64,000 nucleotides of DNA, taken from NCBI RefSeq assembly GCF_963662255.1, contig NC_085072.1:6659001-6723000 (forward strand), read 5' to 3'. A model generated the notes under the pieces. The model was not told the DNA's origin, did not search any database, and saw only the letters and a program-made list of their open reading frames with translations. Numbering within the stretch: position 1 is the first letter of the stretch; the number at the start of each line of letters is the position of its first letter. The DNA is from Cinclus cinclus. Lineage: Eukaryota; Chordata; Aves; Passeriformes; Cinclidae. Below, in pieces: positions 45,415-58,515 of the stretch. The position numbers and the translations under genes were made by a program.

Positions 45415-47369
45415 ACACTGGGAAAGGAATTCATCTGGAAAGAAAAGGCTGAGCCTTGTCAAGCCTTCTGCTCTCACTGCACCCATCATTCTCTGCAAAT
45501 AAATTCTGCTTGTTCTGGAAACTGCTCATCTTGGTGCATAATGAGCAAATTTAGTATCGGCAGCACACTTATCCCAGGGGATGTGATCAAAAGCCCCTCT
45601 TCAAAAGTGATCACAGATCCCAGAGAATCACAGTGTAATTAAATTCTGGAAAAGATCACAAGTCTTCTCACCTACTCTATGTTCTGGGTGGATTTTGTAG
45701 TTTTTTTCCTGACAAGGATTTTCTGCTTTGGCTATGGGGATGCTTACAGAGAAGGAGAAGGACTAAACTCCAGTTCAGGGATTGATGGCACTGGTTGGTT
45801 GGATGGTTGTTTTTTGTATTTAATTGGCCTTTTTTGATCTAAAAAATGTAGTGACTCAGCTCCACTCTTACCCTCTGCACTGCTTATTAATAGTCACATT
45901 CTCATGACTTTAGGTAACCTGAGCAGGTAATTTTGACTGAGTATTTCTTTGTACAGTGAGAGAACTAAAAACTGGCTCCAAAATACAGATTTTTATTCCT
46001 GGGGTATAGTCATGGGCAGCTGAGGAGCTGCTGGATTATGGAAATTATAAAGTACAGCCAAGGAGTGGTGTATAGAACAGCCAAGGAACGGTCTGTATAT
46101 AGCTGTATAAACACATATGTATTAATTCCTTTAGCAGTAACAAGGCCAACACCTATTACCGTAAAAATAAGTTATTAAAACATACTTGTGCTCTAGTCTA
46201 CAATTTGTATTTCTGGGAATTTGATTTAACTTATTTAATGGAACTTTGTATCTCAAGATGTATTAATTAAAATTATTAATATTATTACTACTTCTGCTGC
46301 TATACAGCAACAGTACATGATATATAAACCTTACTATAAATAAATTACTTTAAAATCAACCTCAAGCTTTACCAGGGTCAAATACAGCTTGCAGGGCTTA
46401 TTTAGCACTGCAGAAGGCAGTCAGGGTTATGCTGGACTGCAGGACTGGAGCAAAGCAACATGATCAGGCAGTAGCTGTTCTGTAAATGGGATGTGCAGGC
46501 TATGCTGGAGTTTCCCATAAATGGAATCTGAATCTGAGGAGAGAACACTTCTATCTGCAGAGCACAGGCCAGGATTCCCAGGAGCACATCTGCTGGAGTG
46601 CCACATAGATAGGGAATAGAAGGAAAGGGTCTTCCTCTCCTCCCAGACACACACAGAGCAGCTGAGAGTCTATAACTGCATCTATAGCATTATTCTTTCC
46701 CCACTTTTTATTCTCATCTCCAAATTCATCACAAAAAAGCTGGAAGCACCATGCTTTAGGCATGGATGAGCACTAAGCAGCACAAACAGATCATTTAGTG
46801 GGGCGGAGAATAGCACATTTTAAATATAAAATTTCAGAGTTTTTTTATTTTTCCTTTCTTATAAATAGAGGTAATAAAAAGCAAGGGTGAAGACAGTTCA
46901 AAAAGCAGGGAAATATCATTTTAGCACCTGCAAGTGCACCATTCTGCATGCAGGAGAGTCATCTTCCAGCAGTTCCGTGGAGCAGAGTTGAGTTTTTGGA
47001 AGAAAAGGTAAGGTGCCTTGGACACTCAAATCCAGCAGGTACAGCAGGACGAGAAGCTGGACTGTTCAGTGACCCCTCTGGGGACATCCCTAACTTCAGA
47101 GAGGAAGAACTGGATCTAAAGTAAAGGCTGCAGAGAGGGAGATGCTTTAACTGTCTTGAGTTCATCATCATTTGAAGATAAAGCTCAGGACAAGCCCAGT
47201 AAACCAATCTACACCTGCACTTCTACAGCAAAGGCACCGGGAACCTGAGGTAGGGCCTGGAGGGGGCAGACAAACCCATGGTTTGGGAGTATCAAAGGCA
47301 GAATGTATCTGAGAGAGCCCACAGATTTTCACGTTCCCTCTCTGAATGTGCTATTGAACTCTATTTCAT

Positions 47370-47615
47370 AGAATCACAGAATATCCTGAGCTGGAAGTGA
47401 CCCAAAGGGACCTTCCAGTCCAACCCCTCCCCTGCACAGACACCCCAAACCCCACCCTGTGCATCCCTGGAGCATTATCCAAACTCTCCTGGAGCTCTGG
47501 CAGCCTCGGGGCTGTGCCCATTCCCTGGGGAGCCTGGGCAGTGCCCAGCACCCTCTGGGGAAAGAACCTTTCCTGATATCCTGCCTGACCCTCTCCTGGC
47601 ACAGGCTGATAGTGA
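47370..47615 (-). mobile_element. CR1 LINE 3' fragment
   Basis: 'GAATCACAGAATATCCTGAG' and 'CACCCTCTGGGGAAAGAACC' on the plus strand; the same subfamily as 30500-31030, inverted relative to 11795-12175. Confidence 0.88.
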
Positions 47616-47969
47616 GAGGTTACAGAAACGAGTGGCAACAGTGGCAATAACCAGAAACAACAAACCAGCACTACAAAAGGGTCCTTTGGAAGGGGACAGA
47701 TGTGGCAGCTTTGCAAAATTTAAATGTCTCTAAGATCACAGACAGGATTCCACTCAGGCTGTAAATGTAGCCATGGAGACAACCCCTGAGGCAACTCCAG
47801 CACTGCCTATTGTCATGTCACAATCCTGGCCAGATCTGTAAACCAGAGATTGGTCTGGTGGCTATGGAGAGGTTGCTTCACATCCACCCAAAACCTGGCT
47901 CTGCCTTTTCACAGTGGGGCTTCTTTCCTGAACTCAGTGCTGTACTTTGTTCAAAAAAAGAATGACAAT

Positions 47970-48440
47970 AAAATCACAGAATCACAAAATCAAGGACTGT
48001 TGGAAAATCTTTGAGCCCAACTGCTCCCCCACCACTGCCACGTTCACCACTAACCCATGTCCCAAGTGCCACATCCACATATTTTTGAACACTCCCAGGG
48101 ATGGTGACTCCACCACTGCCCTGGGCAGCTGTGCCAGTGCCTGACCACCCTCCAGGGAAGAAATTTTTTCAAATAACTAACCAGAACCTTCCCTGTCTCA
48201 ACTACAGGCTGTTCCCTCTTGTCCTGTCCTTGTTCCCTGGAGCAGAGCCCGACCTCCCTTCCCGACTGCCCTGCTGTCAGGGAGTTGTGCAGAGCCAGAA
48301 GGTCCCCCCTGAGCCTCCTTTTTCACCAGGATGAGCCCCTTTCCAAGCTCAGTCAGACAGTCCTCATCAGAACTGTGATCCACACTCTTCTCCAGCTCTG
48401 TTGGAGGAGAGGCTCTGGACAGGCTTCAGCAAATCCAGAA
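47970..48440 (-). mobile_element. CR1 LINE 3' fragment
   Basis: 'AAATCACAGAATCACAAAAT' then 'ACCCATGTCCCAAGTGCCAC' and 'GTTGTGCAGAGCCAGAAGGT', the complement of a CR1 end. Confidence 0.9.
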
Positions 48441-49139
48441 ATGCTTTGCTCCTTTCACTCACAAGTCCAGTATGAGCACTGCTTATGCAAAAAAAAAAAA
48501 AAAATCAATTAATTTCATTCAGTTCCAGCCATGAAGGATAAAGTAGCGTTTTTCCAGCTGGCAGTTGCACTCAGCAAGCATTTCCTGACAGGTTTCCTCT
48601 TCCCACCCAGGTTTCTTACAAGAAGGAATGCAACAGCAATTTGCACAGCTATGAACAGGCCATGTTAGGGAAGCTGAGAAAGCAAACAGCCATACAAAAA
48701 AGAGATGGAAACAGCTATTTCAAGCTAAGGGACTTTCCAAAATCTGACGTAGAGAAATAAGTATCTCAGGGCCCTTACAACAGTCATGATCCATTCTGTT
48801 CTTTATCTACATTCATCAGATTCTCTGTGCCCACCACAGCCACTCTATGGCTGTAAAACCTGTCTATCAGCTCAGCGGTGCATGTGAATGGCTGACACAC
48901 AACAATATTCCAGTGCCACTGGCCAGCCAAATCTGTAACTTCAACACACTGTCATCTAACTGTGCTTCAAGCCTATTTCTGATCATCTGTCACCAGCAGC
49001 ACGTTGGGGTGCAGAAGGTTATGTCCACTGCCAAGGATGAAATCTAAGATCAATGAAAAGTCAACCTATATGATGAAACACCCACTCAAACCCTACAACA
49101 GTGCCCAGCACTGGGTACCTGGTAGGTACCCACTACAGA

Positions 49140-49440
49140 GTCACAAATGGCCTGGGTTTGAAGAGACCTTAAAGCCCATCCAGTTCCAACCCCCACCATG
49201 GGCAGGGACACCTTCCACTAGCCCAGGCTGCTCCAAGCCCTGTCCAGCCTGGCCTTGGACACTTCCAGGGATGGGGTAGCCACAGCTTCTCTGAGCAACC
49301 TGTGCCAGGGCCTCACCACCCTCACAGGGGAGAATTTCTTCCAAATACCTGATCTAAACCTCTCATCTGACAGTGGGAAGCTGTTTCACCTTGTCCTGTC
49401 ACCACATGCTCTTGTAAGAAGCTCCTCTCCATCTTTCTTA
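49140..49440 (-). mobile_element. CR1 LINE 3' fragment
   Basis: 'CATCCAGTTCCAACCCCCAC' and 'AGCTTCTCTGAGCAACCTGT' on the plus strand; about 300 bases of minus-oriented CR1 end. Confidence 0.9.
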
Positions 49441-50014
49441 TAGGTTCCCTATAATGAGCAGTAAGGTATAAATTAAGTAGAGCAGGTGGGAAATTCCTGT
49501 CAGAAGGAGTTTTGCAGCTTAAGGATTCAACATCTTGACACACCAAACAATGAAGCAGTTTCTGCCAAATAATGTTACTTTTCATAGGGGAAGTCCATGT
49601 CCAAGAGCAAAAAACTAACAATGACTTTTCAAACATGAGACTTTTTCTGAAGAGAAGCATGTGGGAGGATACAAACTCTGAAGAAAAAGTGACCTTTTAA
49701 AGACACAAGGGACAAACAACCACACTCACATCACAGCAACATACAATTTTTTCTACAGTGGTTGTTTCCAAATTTTATTTTATTGCCAGAGAATTTGAAT
49801 CCAGTTTTCCAAACAAATTTAGATTACTCCTAAATTCTCTGCTAGCCATGAGGCAACACAGCTTTGGCTTTTTGTTCCTTCTGGACACGTCTGGGAGATA
49901 AATAATTTAATACATAAATGTGTGACAGCACCAGCCTGCACAGGATGATAGGAGATGAGGACAGTCAGCTTCATGGGAGCTTTGCCAGAGAGAAGCATCC
50001 CTAGAACACTGCAC

Positions 50015-50430
50015 TCACGGAATGGTTTGGGTTGGAAGGGACCTTAAAGCTCAACTAGTTCCACCCCCTGCCATGGCAGGGACACCTTCCACTAGCCCAG
50101 GCTGCTCCAAGCCCCATCCAGTCTGGACACTGCCAGAGATCCAGGGGCAGCCACAGCTGCTTTGGACACCCTGTGCCAGGGCCTCACTATCCTCATGGTC
50201 AACAATTATTTCCCAATATCCCATCTAACGCTGCCCTCTGGCAGTGGGAAACCATTCCCCTTGTCCTGTCATGCCATGCCTTGTCCAAAATCCCTCTCCA
50301 GCTCTCCTGGAGCCCCTTTAGGCACTGGAAGGGGCCCTGAGCTCTCCCTGGAGCCTTCTCCTCTCCAGGTGAACACCCCCAGCTCTCCCAGCCTGGCTCC
50401 AGAGCAGATGGGCTACAGCCCTCAGAGCAT
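50015..50430 (-). mobile_element. CR1 LINE 3' fragment
   Basis: 'AATGGTTTGGGTTGGAAGGG' to 'CTCCCAGCCTGGCTCCAGAG', a longer minus-oriented copy of the subfamily also seen at 26820 and 35100. Confidence 0.9.
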
Positions 50431-53400
50431 CTCCATGGCCTCCTCTGGACTCAATTCCAGCAGTTCCAGCCTTCCTCTGCTAGGACTCCACAGCTGGATA
50501 GAGATTCTCACACTGGAGAGAAGGGCCAGACAGCAGGGCCTGAGCATGATATCTCAATTCCATGTGCTGCAGTGCCCTCCCACTGCCCCCAATCCCTTTT
50601 TCTCCAAGGCAGATACCTGTGTCACCACAACATAGCCATTAAGGCCCACCCAGTTATCTACTGCTGTAGGCAGGAATTTTAATTCAGCAGATCAGATTTT
50701 TTTGGAGAATGACTTCAATCACGTCAGGAGAGACATCCTCCCTCAGCCCACTGGATGACTGACACTGAGGTATGATCATCAGCTCCCAGAGGGGCCCAGA
50801 ACCTGCTCCAAGTAGTTCAGCAGTCAGAGATATTTCTCCTTTACATAGTTTTGAACATGTCACAAGGAGACAGATTTTGACAGTTTCCCACAAATGTGAT
50901 GGGATGCTCTGTTACATGTATAAACACAACCATACAAGGTTAACCTTCAAAAATAGTCAAAAAATACAAACATAAATAGACATAAAACAATGGTGAGATT
51001 TATTCTGTCTCTGGGATATGATCCAGGAGCAATGCTGCCCACCTCAGGCCAGTGGGTCTGGGCTAACATTCACCCTGAAGCGAGCACTCCCATCTCCTGG
51101 GAGTCATGTGTCATGGGTCCTGCTGCCACCCTATCCATCACACTGCTCCCAGCTCCTTCTGGGAAGAGAGCAAGAAAATCCCGAGACCCTGTGCAGTAGC
51201 TGCCATGGGTACAGAGGAAAAGGAGCCCTGGGGTGAACTGGGATCATCTGAACTGACTGCACAGGCCTCCCAGCAATGCCATCAGCAGCCAAGGGAGCTG
51301 TGGGTGGCTGCTGCAGGGCCAACCCCAACTCCATGGCTGCAGGGGAATGACTTGCTGACAACTGAGAAAGATCAGTCACCTCAGACTGCACCACAAGTCT
51401 GACGGCAATCTACTAAACTAGATGCTAAAGCATAAAGTTACCTTAAATAGTTATGACTTTGTGACCTTGGGAATCACTCCTGGAGCCTGGCTGTTTTGCT
51501 TCATCTTCCCAGCACTCAAATATTGGATATTAGCTGTTTTTGTGTTACCCATCCCCATCACTGCTTCACATTACACCTTCCCAATACAGCAACTTGGTGA
51601 GTTAGAGGAATTCACCTGAAGGCATTTAGCTGTAACTCAGTAGTCATATAACCTACTTGGGTCACTTGGCTTTAGGCACAAGCAATATGTTTTCCCAGAG
51701 CTGTAAACTGGTGCTCAGAGCCAGGCTGAGGAGCGAAGTGCTGTACCAACAGGGAGTGCATCACCTAGGCTGATGCCCTTCTCCACATATTGAGGTTAAG
51801 AAAAACCAACACAAGCACATCAGGCTGGAGAACTCACAAGACAAATCCTCTGTGCAGATGTGAAGCATTTTTGTAGGAATAGTTGCAGAATTCATTTTAA
51901 TTTCTCTGCTGTCTGCCCCCTCCGCCTCCCAGAGAATCCAGGGGATGTTCTTCACCACATTCAAGCTCTATGGCAAAGCGTCAGCTCACGCTTCTTCCTG
52001 CAGCACTTTGCTGCTATTTCATACTGCTATACATATTAAAAATCTTTCCTTGCAGCATATGCAGCCCATTAAAGCAATTTGTTTATAAACAGGACTAAAG
52101 AGAGCCAATCTTTCCCAGTCTTACATTACACAGAATTAAATGCTCTCTAATTTAACTATACAATGCAAGTGACGCATGGTGCCACCTACATGCCCTTGGA
52201 CAGGAGCCAGATGGTTTCCCTCCCACATCACACCACATTCTCTGCTAGAAATAAACATTCAAGGGTAAAACCAGGAGAAAATACTCATATCCTTAATCCC
52301 CAGAAGGGACTCTAGGCCAGCAGCAATGAAGCATAGGATGAACAACACCATACAGCACTGTCTGGACTGAAAGGATTTCAGTTTCTTATCAGCTGGCCAG
52401 AAGTTCACCTATTTTATTCCTTTTACTGGTCAACTTTCCCTAGTATCCCAGCAGAACAGCTCAGCTCTTGCAGACATACCTTACCATATTAGGTAATGTG
52501 AGTCCTGCAAGTGGAGGACTTGGAGCCCTCCTTGGCTTCCAAACACAGTCCACAGGACCTGGGTTGGCCACACAACACTGGGAAAGGGGCAGTAACAACT
52601 GGGGACCCCCAGGGCTCCCAGTACAGCAGTCCAGCTACAACAGGGTATTCACTAAACACTTAACGAAAGCTAATCCTGATCTTCTAGCTATTTATCACAT
52701 CCATCTTTCACAAAAAGGCAAACAATACCATGACAAAAGCTGAACTGAAACCTCTGTGGAAGGATAAACTGGCATTAAAAGCAAAAATATAGGTGAAAAA
52801 TAGGACACTCCAAAATCAGGACTCCTGGGTCATAGCTCTGAATCAGCAATAACATTAAGACATTGAGTTTGCATAAGGAATTGTCCAGTTCATTGGAACT
52901 CGTGGAATTAAGCTTAGAAATTCAGCCCTTCTAAAACAGAGATTTCATTTATATTGGTATTCAGTTGCATCTGGTGATTTCATGGTAACCGTACAAGTAG
53001 GCAGAACACTTATTTACAAACAAGAGTGAGCCTGGTTCATTCCATAAATCAAAGCACAGGGAGACAGGAATGGAGCCTATTTAATCCACTTACTGCAACT
53101 GTAATTCACAATCAAACGTTTCAGTGCTACTCCTCCATAAAACTTAATTCCATTAGTGTGTCTGGGGTTTATACTGGGCTATACAGACTGTCCTGAAGGC
53201 AGTTCATGACAACAGACATTTTCTTTGATACTTTTACTGCCCAGAAATAGTAATTTTACAAACGCAACACTCAGTGTCTTCCTCTGAATTTAAAGTTTTC
53301 CTTTGACAAACCCTCCTGTAGGTGAGGCACATCTGTAATGCTCCAGCAGAGAAGAGAAAAGAGAAACAATCATTTAAATGATTATAAACATTTTCTACTT

Positions 53401-53479
53401 ATTCTCTATGCTCTGTCATTAAAAAGATACTTTTCTTCCAAATTTGTTCCTAATTGTTCCTGCTGTGCAATAGCAATGG

Positions 53480-53650
53480 CAGAAGTTGCCCAGAGAAGCT
53501 TTGGCTGCCCCATCCCTCGAAGTGTCCAAAGCAAAGTTGAATTTGGCTTGGAGCAACCTGGGATAATGGGGGTGGTCCCTGCCCATGACCAGAAGTGGGA
53601 CTAGATGGGCTTTAAGGTCCCTTCCAACCCAAATCACTCTGTAATAGATT
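53480..53650 (+). mobile_element. CR1 LINE 3' fragment
   Basis: 'GTTGCCCAGAGAAGCTTTGG' to 'CCAACCCAAATCACTCTGTA'. Confidence 0.88.
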
Positions 53651-56593
53651 CTATTATTTTAAGTCACGGCCAAGTCAAAGCCAGCAGAGTCAGGGATAAA
53701 GAATACCTGCTCTGAAATGGAACACTGGAACACTCTCTTTAGTCTTCATCATCAACCTCCAGCTGCTGCATCCCAGACAGGCCATTGATCCCTATCCACA
53801 CTGACTCTGTTGCACTTGTCCTCACTGGCCTCACCAAGACTGGAATTCCCACTGCTATTCTGCAGTCAGTGGCTTGAGGGAACAGGGAAGGTTTCCCAGC
53901 TCCAGCCTCCCCCCAGCTCAATCTGGGTCTAACACAAGCTTTCAGACTCCCCCAATTTTTATTTTCTGAGAAACAGAGACAAGACTGTGGCCAAGCTTTT
54001 CCCCTACCTCTGTTTTGAGCTCACATCTCCCCGGACCACACAAAAACTCCTTCCTTTGCAGGTCCTTCCCACTGGAATCATGGGAAAACCTCTCCTAAAG
54101 CCACTTCCCCAGAGGTTTTTTTCCAGCTGAATTCCTTGTACCCTTGAACATTTATTCCACAGTAAAACTTTGTCTGCTTTTCCAGCTTTCCACAGTGCAT
54201 CCAGGCAGTCTGCATCCTAAGGAGGGAGGCGGGTGAGAGCAGAACACATGGAGGATCCCGACACATCCCACTATGAGACCTCTTAGTTGCCTAAACCACA
54301 GCCAAAGCATCTGGGCTGGTTTCCCACTCTGGTGCTCATGAGCTCAGCCAAAACAGTTCATCCACTTCTGAGAATTAGAACAGCATGTATTTGCTCCTTT
54401 TTTTTTTTTTTTTCTTTTTCCACAGAACTGCCTTTACCTTTCCTGTGCTAGCCTCCAGCACTGCAGAGCTTGGAGGAGCGATTTCAAGTAAGGCCTTTTT
54501 TTGGCTTCCATGAAAATCATCCTGATATCAGCCAAGATATAAACACTGGAGGATAAATGTAATTGTTCCCATAAAATCAGATTCTCTGGGGTTCTGCTAC
54601 TAAAACAGGACACTCCAGACTGTTCAAGTTCACAACCTGGTGACATTCAGCACCTGCCATTCTAAAACTATAATTACTGAAGAATTAATGATTATTAACT
54701 GTACTTTCTTACTGGCACTAGAACTGAAATCAGAGAGCTATCCCATGATTCCTGCCAAAGTGGTGGCCTGTTAGGACAGAAATCTCTGATTTGGATCTCA
54801 AATAAATCAGGGAAGACTGACCAAGTGATATGATGCTGGAGGCATGCATTCAAGAATATAAACATGGAACTGGATAAAAACAAGAGGACTGGAAAAATGG
54901 GAAAAGCAGCTCCAGCAGAGTGGGAGGAGAGTCTAACCCAGGTCTAAGGTATGTTGGATGCTTAAGAAACCATAGTGCTGGTGCTCTGAAGCACCTGCAC
55001 AAAGGGGCTGATGGAACTGAAGGGAAGCTGCTCTGCATTTAGACGGATCCCACAAGAAAATCACTTGAAGTGAAGTGCTAGACAAAAGGAATCCTTGCTG
55101 TTAATTTGGGAAAAAACAGCATTATTAACTTTAAGAGACTGGGTGACCTTGAATTTTTGGGCAGCTGGGTTCTCCCAAAGTGCAGCTTATGCATTTACAT
55201 GAGCAGTGAGGACTGTGCTCAATAAAATCTTGAGCAATTTTAGGACTAGACTCCAGGAAGCCTCCAAACCTGCAGCCTCAGCTACTCTTTTGTCTTAATT
55301 TAGGTAATCTGGGACAACTTCCCAGAAGAATAAGAGATTCCCAGCAAGTCCCAAACATGCCTGCTGGAAACAAGATGTCCCTATTATGATTATTACCTTT
55401 TACAGATTACAAAACTCCCCTCCTTCAGTCTTACTGTGAGGCAGCAGCAATGTCAAAACAATTTTAATGACGATAAATGGCCAAATCTTTCCTGCAGGGT
55501 TCAGTGAAGATTTCAGGAAGATTTGCAATGTGATGAGCAGAAACTCCTGTGGGAAGAGCTGGCCTCCTTGAAGCAGGTGATGCTTCTGTGAGCAGGAATA
55601 TCTCACATTTCAAGTGGAATAAAGTGCAAAGTAAGCACTGGGAAAGCAACGGCTGGCATGGAAAGATAAGCACATGCTAGAAGCCATCCCAGCAGCACGT
55701 GAGTCTCTGGTCCCATCAAGGCTCGCTGTGACTTTGCTGCATTCTGACTGAATATTGCAAGAAGGAAAACAAAAACAGGGTCTGAAGAGTGTTATGGCCA
55801 ATTTTCAGCAAAGAACCAGTTAATTCCAACTAAATGATGCTTCAATCACTCTACTGCATTGCAAAGTATAGGAAAAGTCTACCCCAAGTCAATGTTCTCC
55901 AGCAAAAATGAAACATCCCACAAACAGGCTGACTCCTATGCAACCTTGCATTTGCTATTTCTCCCAGGTCCTCCACATTGCATTTTAATAGCTTCAAAAT
56001 GTATTTAGCTTTGACATTGTCAGAGTCAGTCATTGTCAGGCTCAAATGTGTTTCAGACAAAGACAAACAAAAACAAAAGGAAACCGAGGCAATTCGGAAA
56101 GACTCAGTAATTATTATAAAATGAAAGAGAGGGCCTCAAAGGACGAGACTATTGCAAGAACAGGGGAATATTGAACAACCTCTTACATGCTGCTTGCAAA
56201 GACAATTTCCCACAAGAAAACAAATCCGTGAGGAGACAGGAGAGCAGATTTCAGAAACACAAAACATCCTGTCCAAAATAACAGAAATTCCAAAATCAAA
56301 GGTCACATCTTCCCCAGGACACCTGAGATCCTGCTGCCCTGGCAGTACATTCCCTCCAGGCTCCATAACTCCTGTGCAGCTCTCCAAAATATTGAACTCA
56401 GGCCACTCTGCAGATATGCCTTATCTTGCAGAAGAGAAATCAGTAAGAATTTGCTGCTTGGAACCACCTGCCTGTTCACAGTCCTGAGCAGAGCCTGAAC
56501 CTCTCCTACAGACAAGAGTAAAAGCCAGAGAACACTCTGCCATCAATACACAAGGGTGACACATCAGTGATTCAGATATATGGTCTCACTTAC

Positions 56594-56638
56594 CCGAGTT
56601 TCCTTCATTTCCTCGTTTCCATCAACTTCATCATCATC
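56594..56638 (-). CDS. PPP1R12B: PPP1R12B exon DDDEVDGNEEMKETR
   Basis: An exon of 45 nt (15 codons), phase 0 on both sides, with acceptor CTCCTAG and donor GTAAGT. This short acidic segment corresponds to the DEDE.DG.EE.KET block of known MYPT2. The next long-form exon is the 17-nt microexon about 32 kb away, giving ...KETR-HERLSR. It is too short and too acidic to be a domain and is probably a linker after the second inhibitory phosphorylation region. Confidence 0.93.
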
Positions 56639-56717
56639 CTAGGAGGAAAGCAAACAATGTCATTAGGCAGCTCTGGATACAACAAAACATTATCCCAAGA
56701 TGAAAATGTATTGTTTA

Positions 56718-56960
56718 TAGAATCACAGAATCATTAAGGTTGGAAGAGACCTCCAAGACCAACAAGTCTAACCTTTGACCAAACACACCACATCAACTCC
56801 ACCAGAGCACAAAGTGCCATGTCTATGTGTGTTTTGAACCCTACCAGGAATGGTGACTCCACCACTGCTCTGGGCAGCCTGTGCCAGTCTCTAACCACCC
56901 TTTCAGTGAAAAAATACTTTATGCTAACATTAAGAAAACTCCTGGCAAAAGAAATGCCTG
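56718..56960 (-). mobile_element. CR1 LINE 3' fragment
   Basis: 'AATCACAGAATCATTAAGGT' followed by 'GAAGAGACCTCCAAGACCAA' on the plus strand, a slightly different subfamily from most copies here. Confidence 0.85.
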
Positions 56961-57547
56961 TCCAGATGCTTTTGGATAATTATCAGATCAGGTTTTGTGT
57001 CCTAATGGCCATTTAGTAGATCTTGATATTGAGGACAGAATGACTCTCTTGAGATGGCTCTTGCCATTCCAACGCTTCTGAGGAGTTGGGAGGAAGTCCC
57101 TAATACACTGAGGGAAAAAAAACTTGGAAAAACTGCACATCTGAAATACTGACATTATGCTGACTTCCAAAAGTATCTCCAGTTCAGTTACACTCCAGGT
57201 GGGAGACTCATCATCCCAGGTATCTTGCACTTATGTAGCCTCTCTAAGCTACTGCCCTTTGTAATTACTCCAGGACTTCATGGAGCAAATGAAAACTATC
57301 ATGGCATCCCAGCTGACTTAGGACTCAATTGGTTAACCGTAATTCTTACACTGCCCATGAAAAAGGCCACCTATTTTCCTAGCTGAGGCTCTAATCAAAG
57401 TTTGGAGGGTTAGACTTCTTCCCTCAGACTGAAGAAATCTTCTGAAAGCAGGACTAAGAGAAATGACCATGACAAAGACAGCTCTTCTGCACTGCATTTA
57501 TGCTGTGAGACCTTTGGATATGCAAGTCTAAAAGAGAGCTGGAGAGG

Positions 57548-57603
57548 GAAGAACTAATGGGAAATCAATGGACTGGAAGAACTAATGGGAAATCAATGGA
57601 CTG
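57548..57603. repeat. Perfect tandem duplication of 28 bp
   Basis: GAAGAACTAATGGGAAATCA and the following ATGGACTG occur twice with no differences. The second copy ends 75 bases from the exon at 57679. Confidence 0.95.
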
Positions 57604-57678
57604 GGAAGAAAACCATGAAGCTTGGCATTGGAAGAAAACTCACCCTGGAGTTTCCCTTTCTAAGGAACTCAAACTTAC

Positions 57679-57791
57679 ATCTTGTGTTGAGAAGATGATG
57701 CCAGTGCCTCTCCGTCTCTCTTTTGGCCGTCGCCGTTCTCGGATCGACTGTTTGTTCAGGGATCTGTCGTCTGAATCCTGATCTTCACACT
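57679..57791 (-). CDS. PPP1R12B: PPP1R12B exon with second inhibitory phosphorylation region
   Basis: An exon of 113 nt: two bases complete a glutamate codon, then 37 codons. The acceptor is GGCCAG and the donor GTAAGT. It encodes SIRERRRPKERRRGTGIIF, followed by STQD. The block RRRPKERRRGTGI is diagnostic of MYPT2. Its threonine corresponds to the second Rho-kinase site of the family (Thr853 region of MYPT1), where phosphorylation lowers myosin binding. The tryptophan usual after GI.F in MYPT2 (FWTKD) is serine here (FSTQD). Confidence 0.95.
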
Positions 57792-58331
57792 CTGGCCAAG
57801 TAAAGAAAGACTGCTTTGGTTTCAGTGATTTACATCTAGGCTTTTCCTAAGTTTCTGGGGTTCTTTTCAAGCTGATCAAGGTCATCTTGCCTTGTGTTAT
57901 ATTACAAAGGAGTTATTAAAGCAAATGAAATGGAATCTCAGTGTCCTACTACAGCTGAATACTCACACTCCTTCCCTAATCACAGCCACGGGGGTTACCC
58001 CAGCTGCCAGCCCTCCCCAAGTCATCCTGCCTTACTCCTGTTCTAAGGACAAACTGTACTAGGGGAACCTCTTTCCCCAACTCTAATAGCTAAAGGCTCC
58101 TGATCACTGTCTCATTTATTTATCCAGAATGGAAAAGAGCCTTTTATCCCTCTGTTACAAGCAACAGGAATTTGTTTTACTTCATTTAAATAAATAACAT
58201 TTGTTCTGTGATGTGGCACCTTCCCTCAGAGTAACAAGTAAACTTGTTCTCTCCGTCTGTACACACTGGAAGTTCTAAACCACAAGAAAACCCTTGAGCT
58301 TTTGTCTGTTCTTCACTCTCCTGGTACGTAC
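57792..58331 (-). other. PPP1R12B: PPP1R12B intron
   Basis: 540 bases with no recognised feature. Confidence 0.85.
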
Positions 58332-58515
58332 CATTTTTCTCCATCTCTGTGGCTGCTGCTCTGAAATCTGCTGGATTCACAGAGTCCAGCCCTAGATATT
58401 TATTTGTTCGAGTCAGGTATGAACTTGTATAGAGCAGAGGTGCTGCTGTGGAAGGAGACACAGGTGTCGTGGGTTTGTCGGGCTGGGCTGGGCCCCTCAA
58501 TCGCCGATAGACGGT
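58332..58515 (-). CDS. PPP1R12B: PPP1R12B exon TVYRRLRGPAQPDKPTTP...
   Basis: An exon of 184 nt: 61 codons plus one base, with acceptor TTCCTAG and donor GTACGT. It encodes LRGPAQPDKPTTPVSPST, then LLYTSSYLTRTNKYLGLDS and an acidic end (TEMEKN). The AQPDKPTTP.SPST block is shared with human MYPT2. It is low complexity, rich in Ser/Thr/Pro and probably disordered, linking the two inhibitory phosphorylation regions. Confidence 0.94.

Larger units (their letters stand above)
39291..56593 (-). other. PPP1R12B: PPP1R12B intron of the long transcript, 5' part
   Basis: In the long transcript this joins with the preceding intron to give one 32-kb intron between 56594 and 24302. It holds nine CR1 insertions, the ATAGGG-type hexamer array, an A/T-rich stretch with ATT repeats at about 46255-46340, A- or T-runs at 44578-44591, 48488-48503 and 54398-54413, and no further coding exon that I recognise. 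Intervals 41000-42500, 45500-47350, 50650-53470 and 53660-56590 appear unique and featureless. Confidence 0.75.
56639..57678 (-). other. PPP1R12B: PPP1R12B intron
   Basis: 1.0 kb containing a minus-oriented CR1 fragment (56718-56960) and a 28-bp tandem duplication (57548-57603) close to the donor side. Confidence 0.85.

Noticed and set aside
45080..45498. Arg-Asp and Gly-Ile repeat proteins on the minus strand
   Set aside because: Artefacts of the six-base CCCTAT array, whose length is a multiple of three and free of stops.
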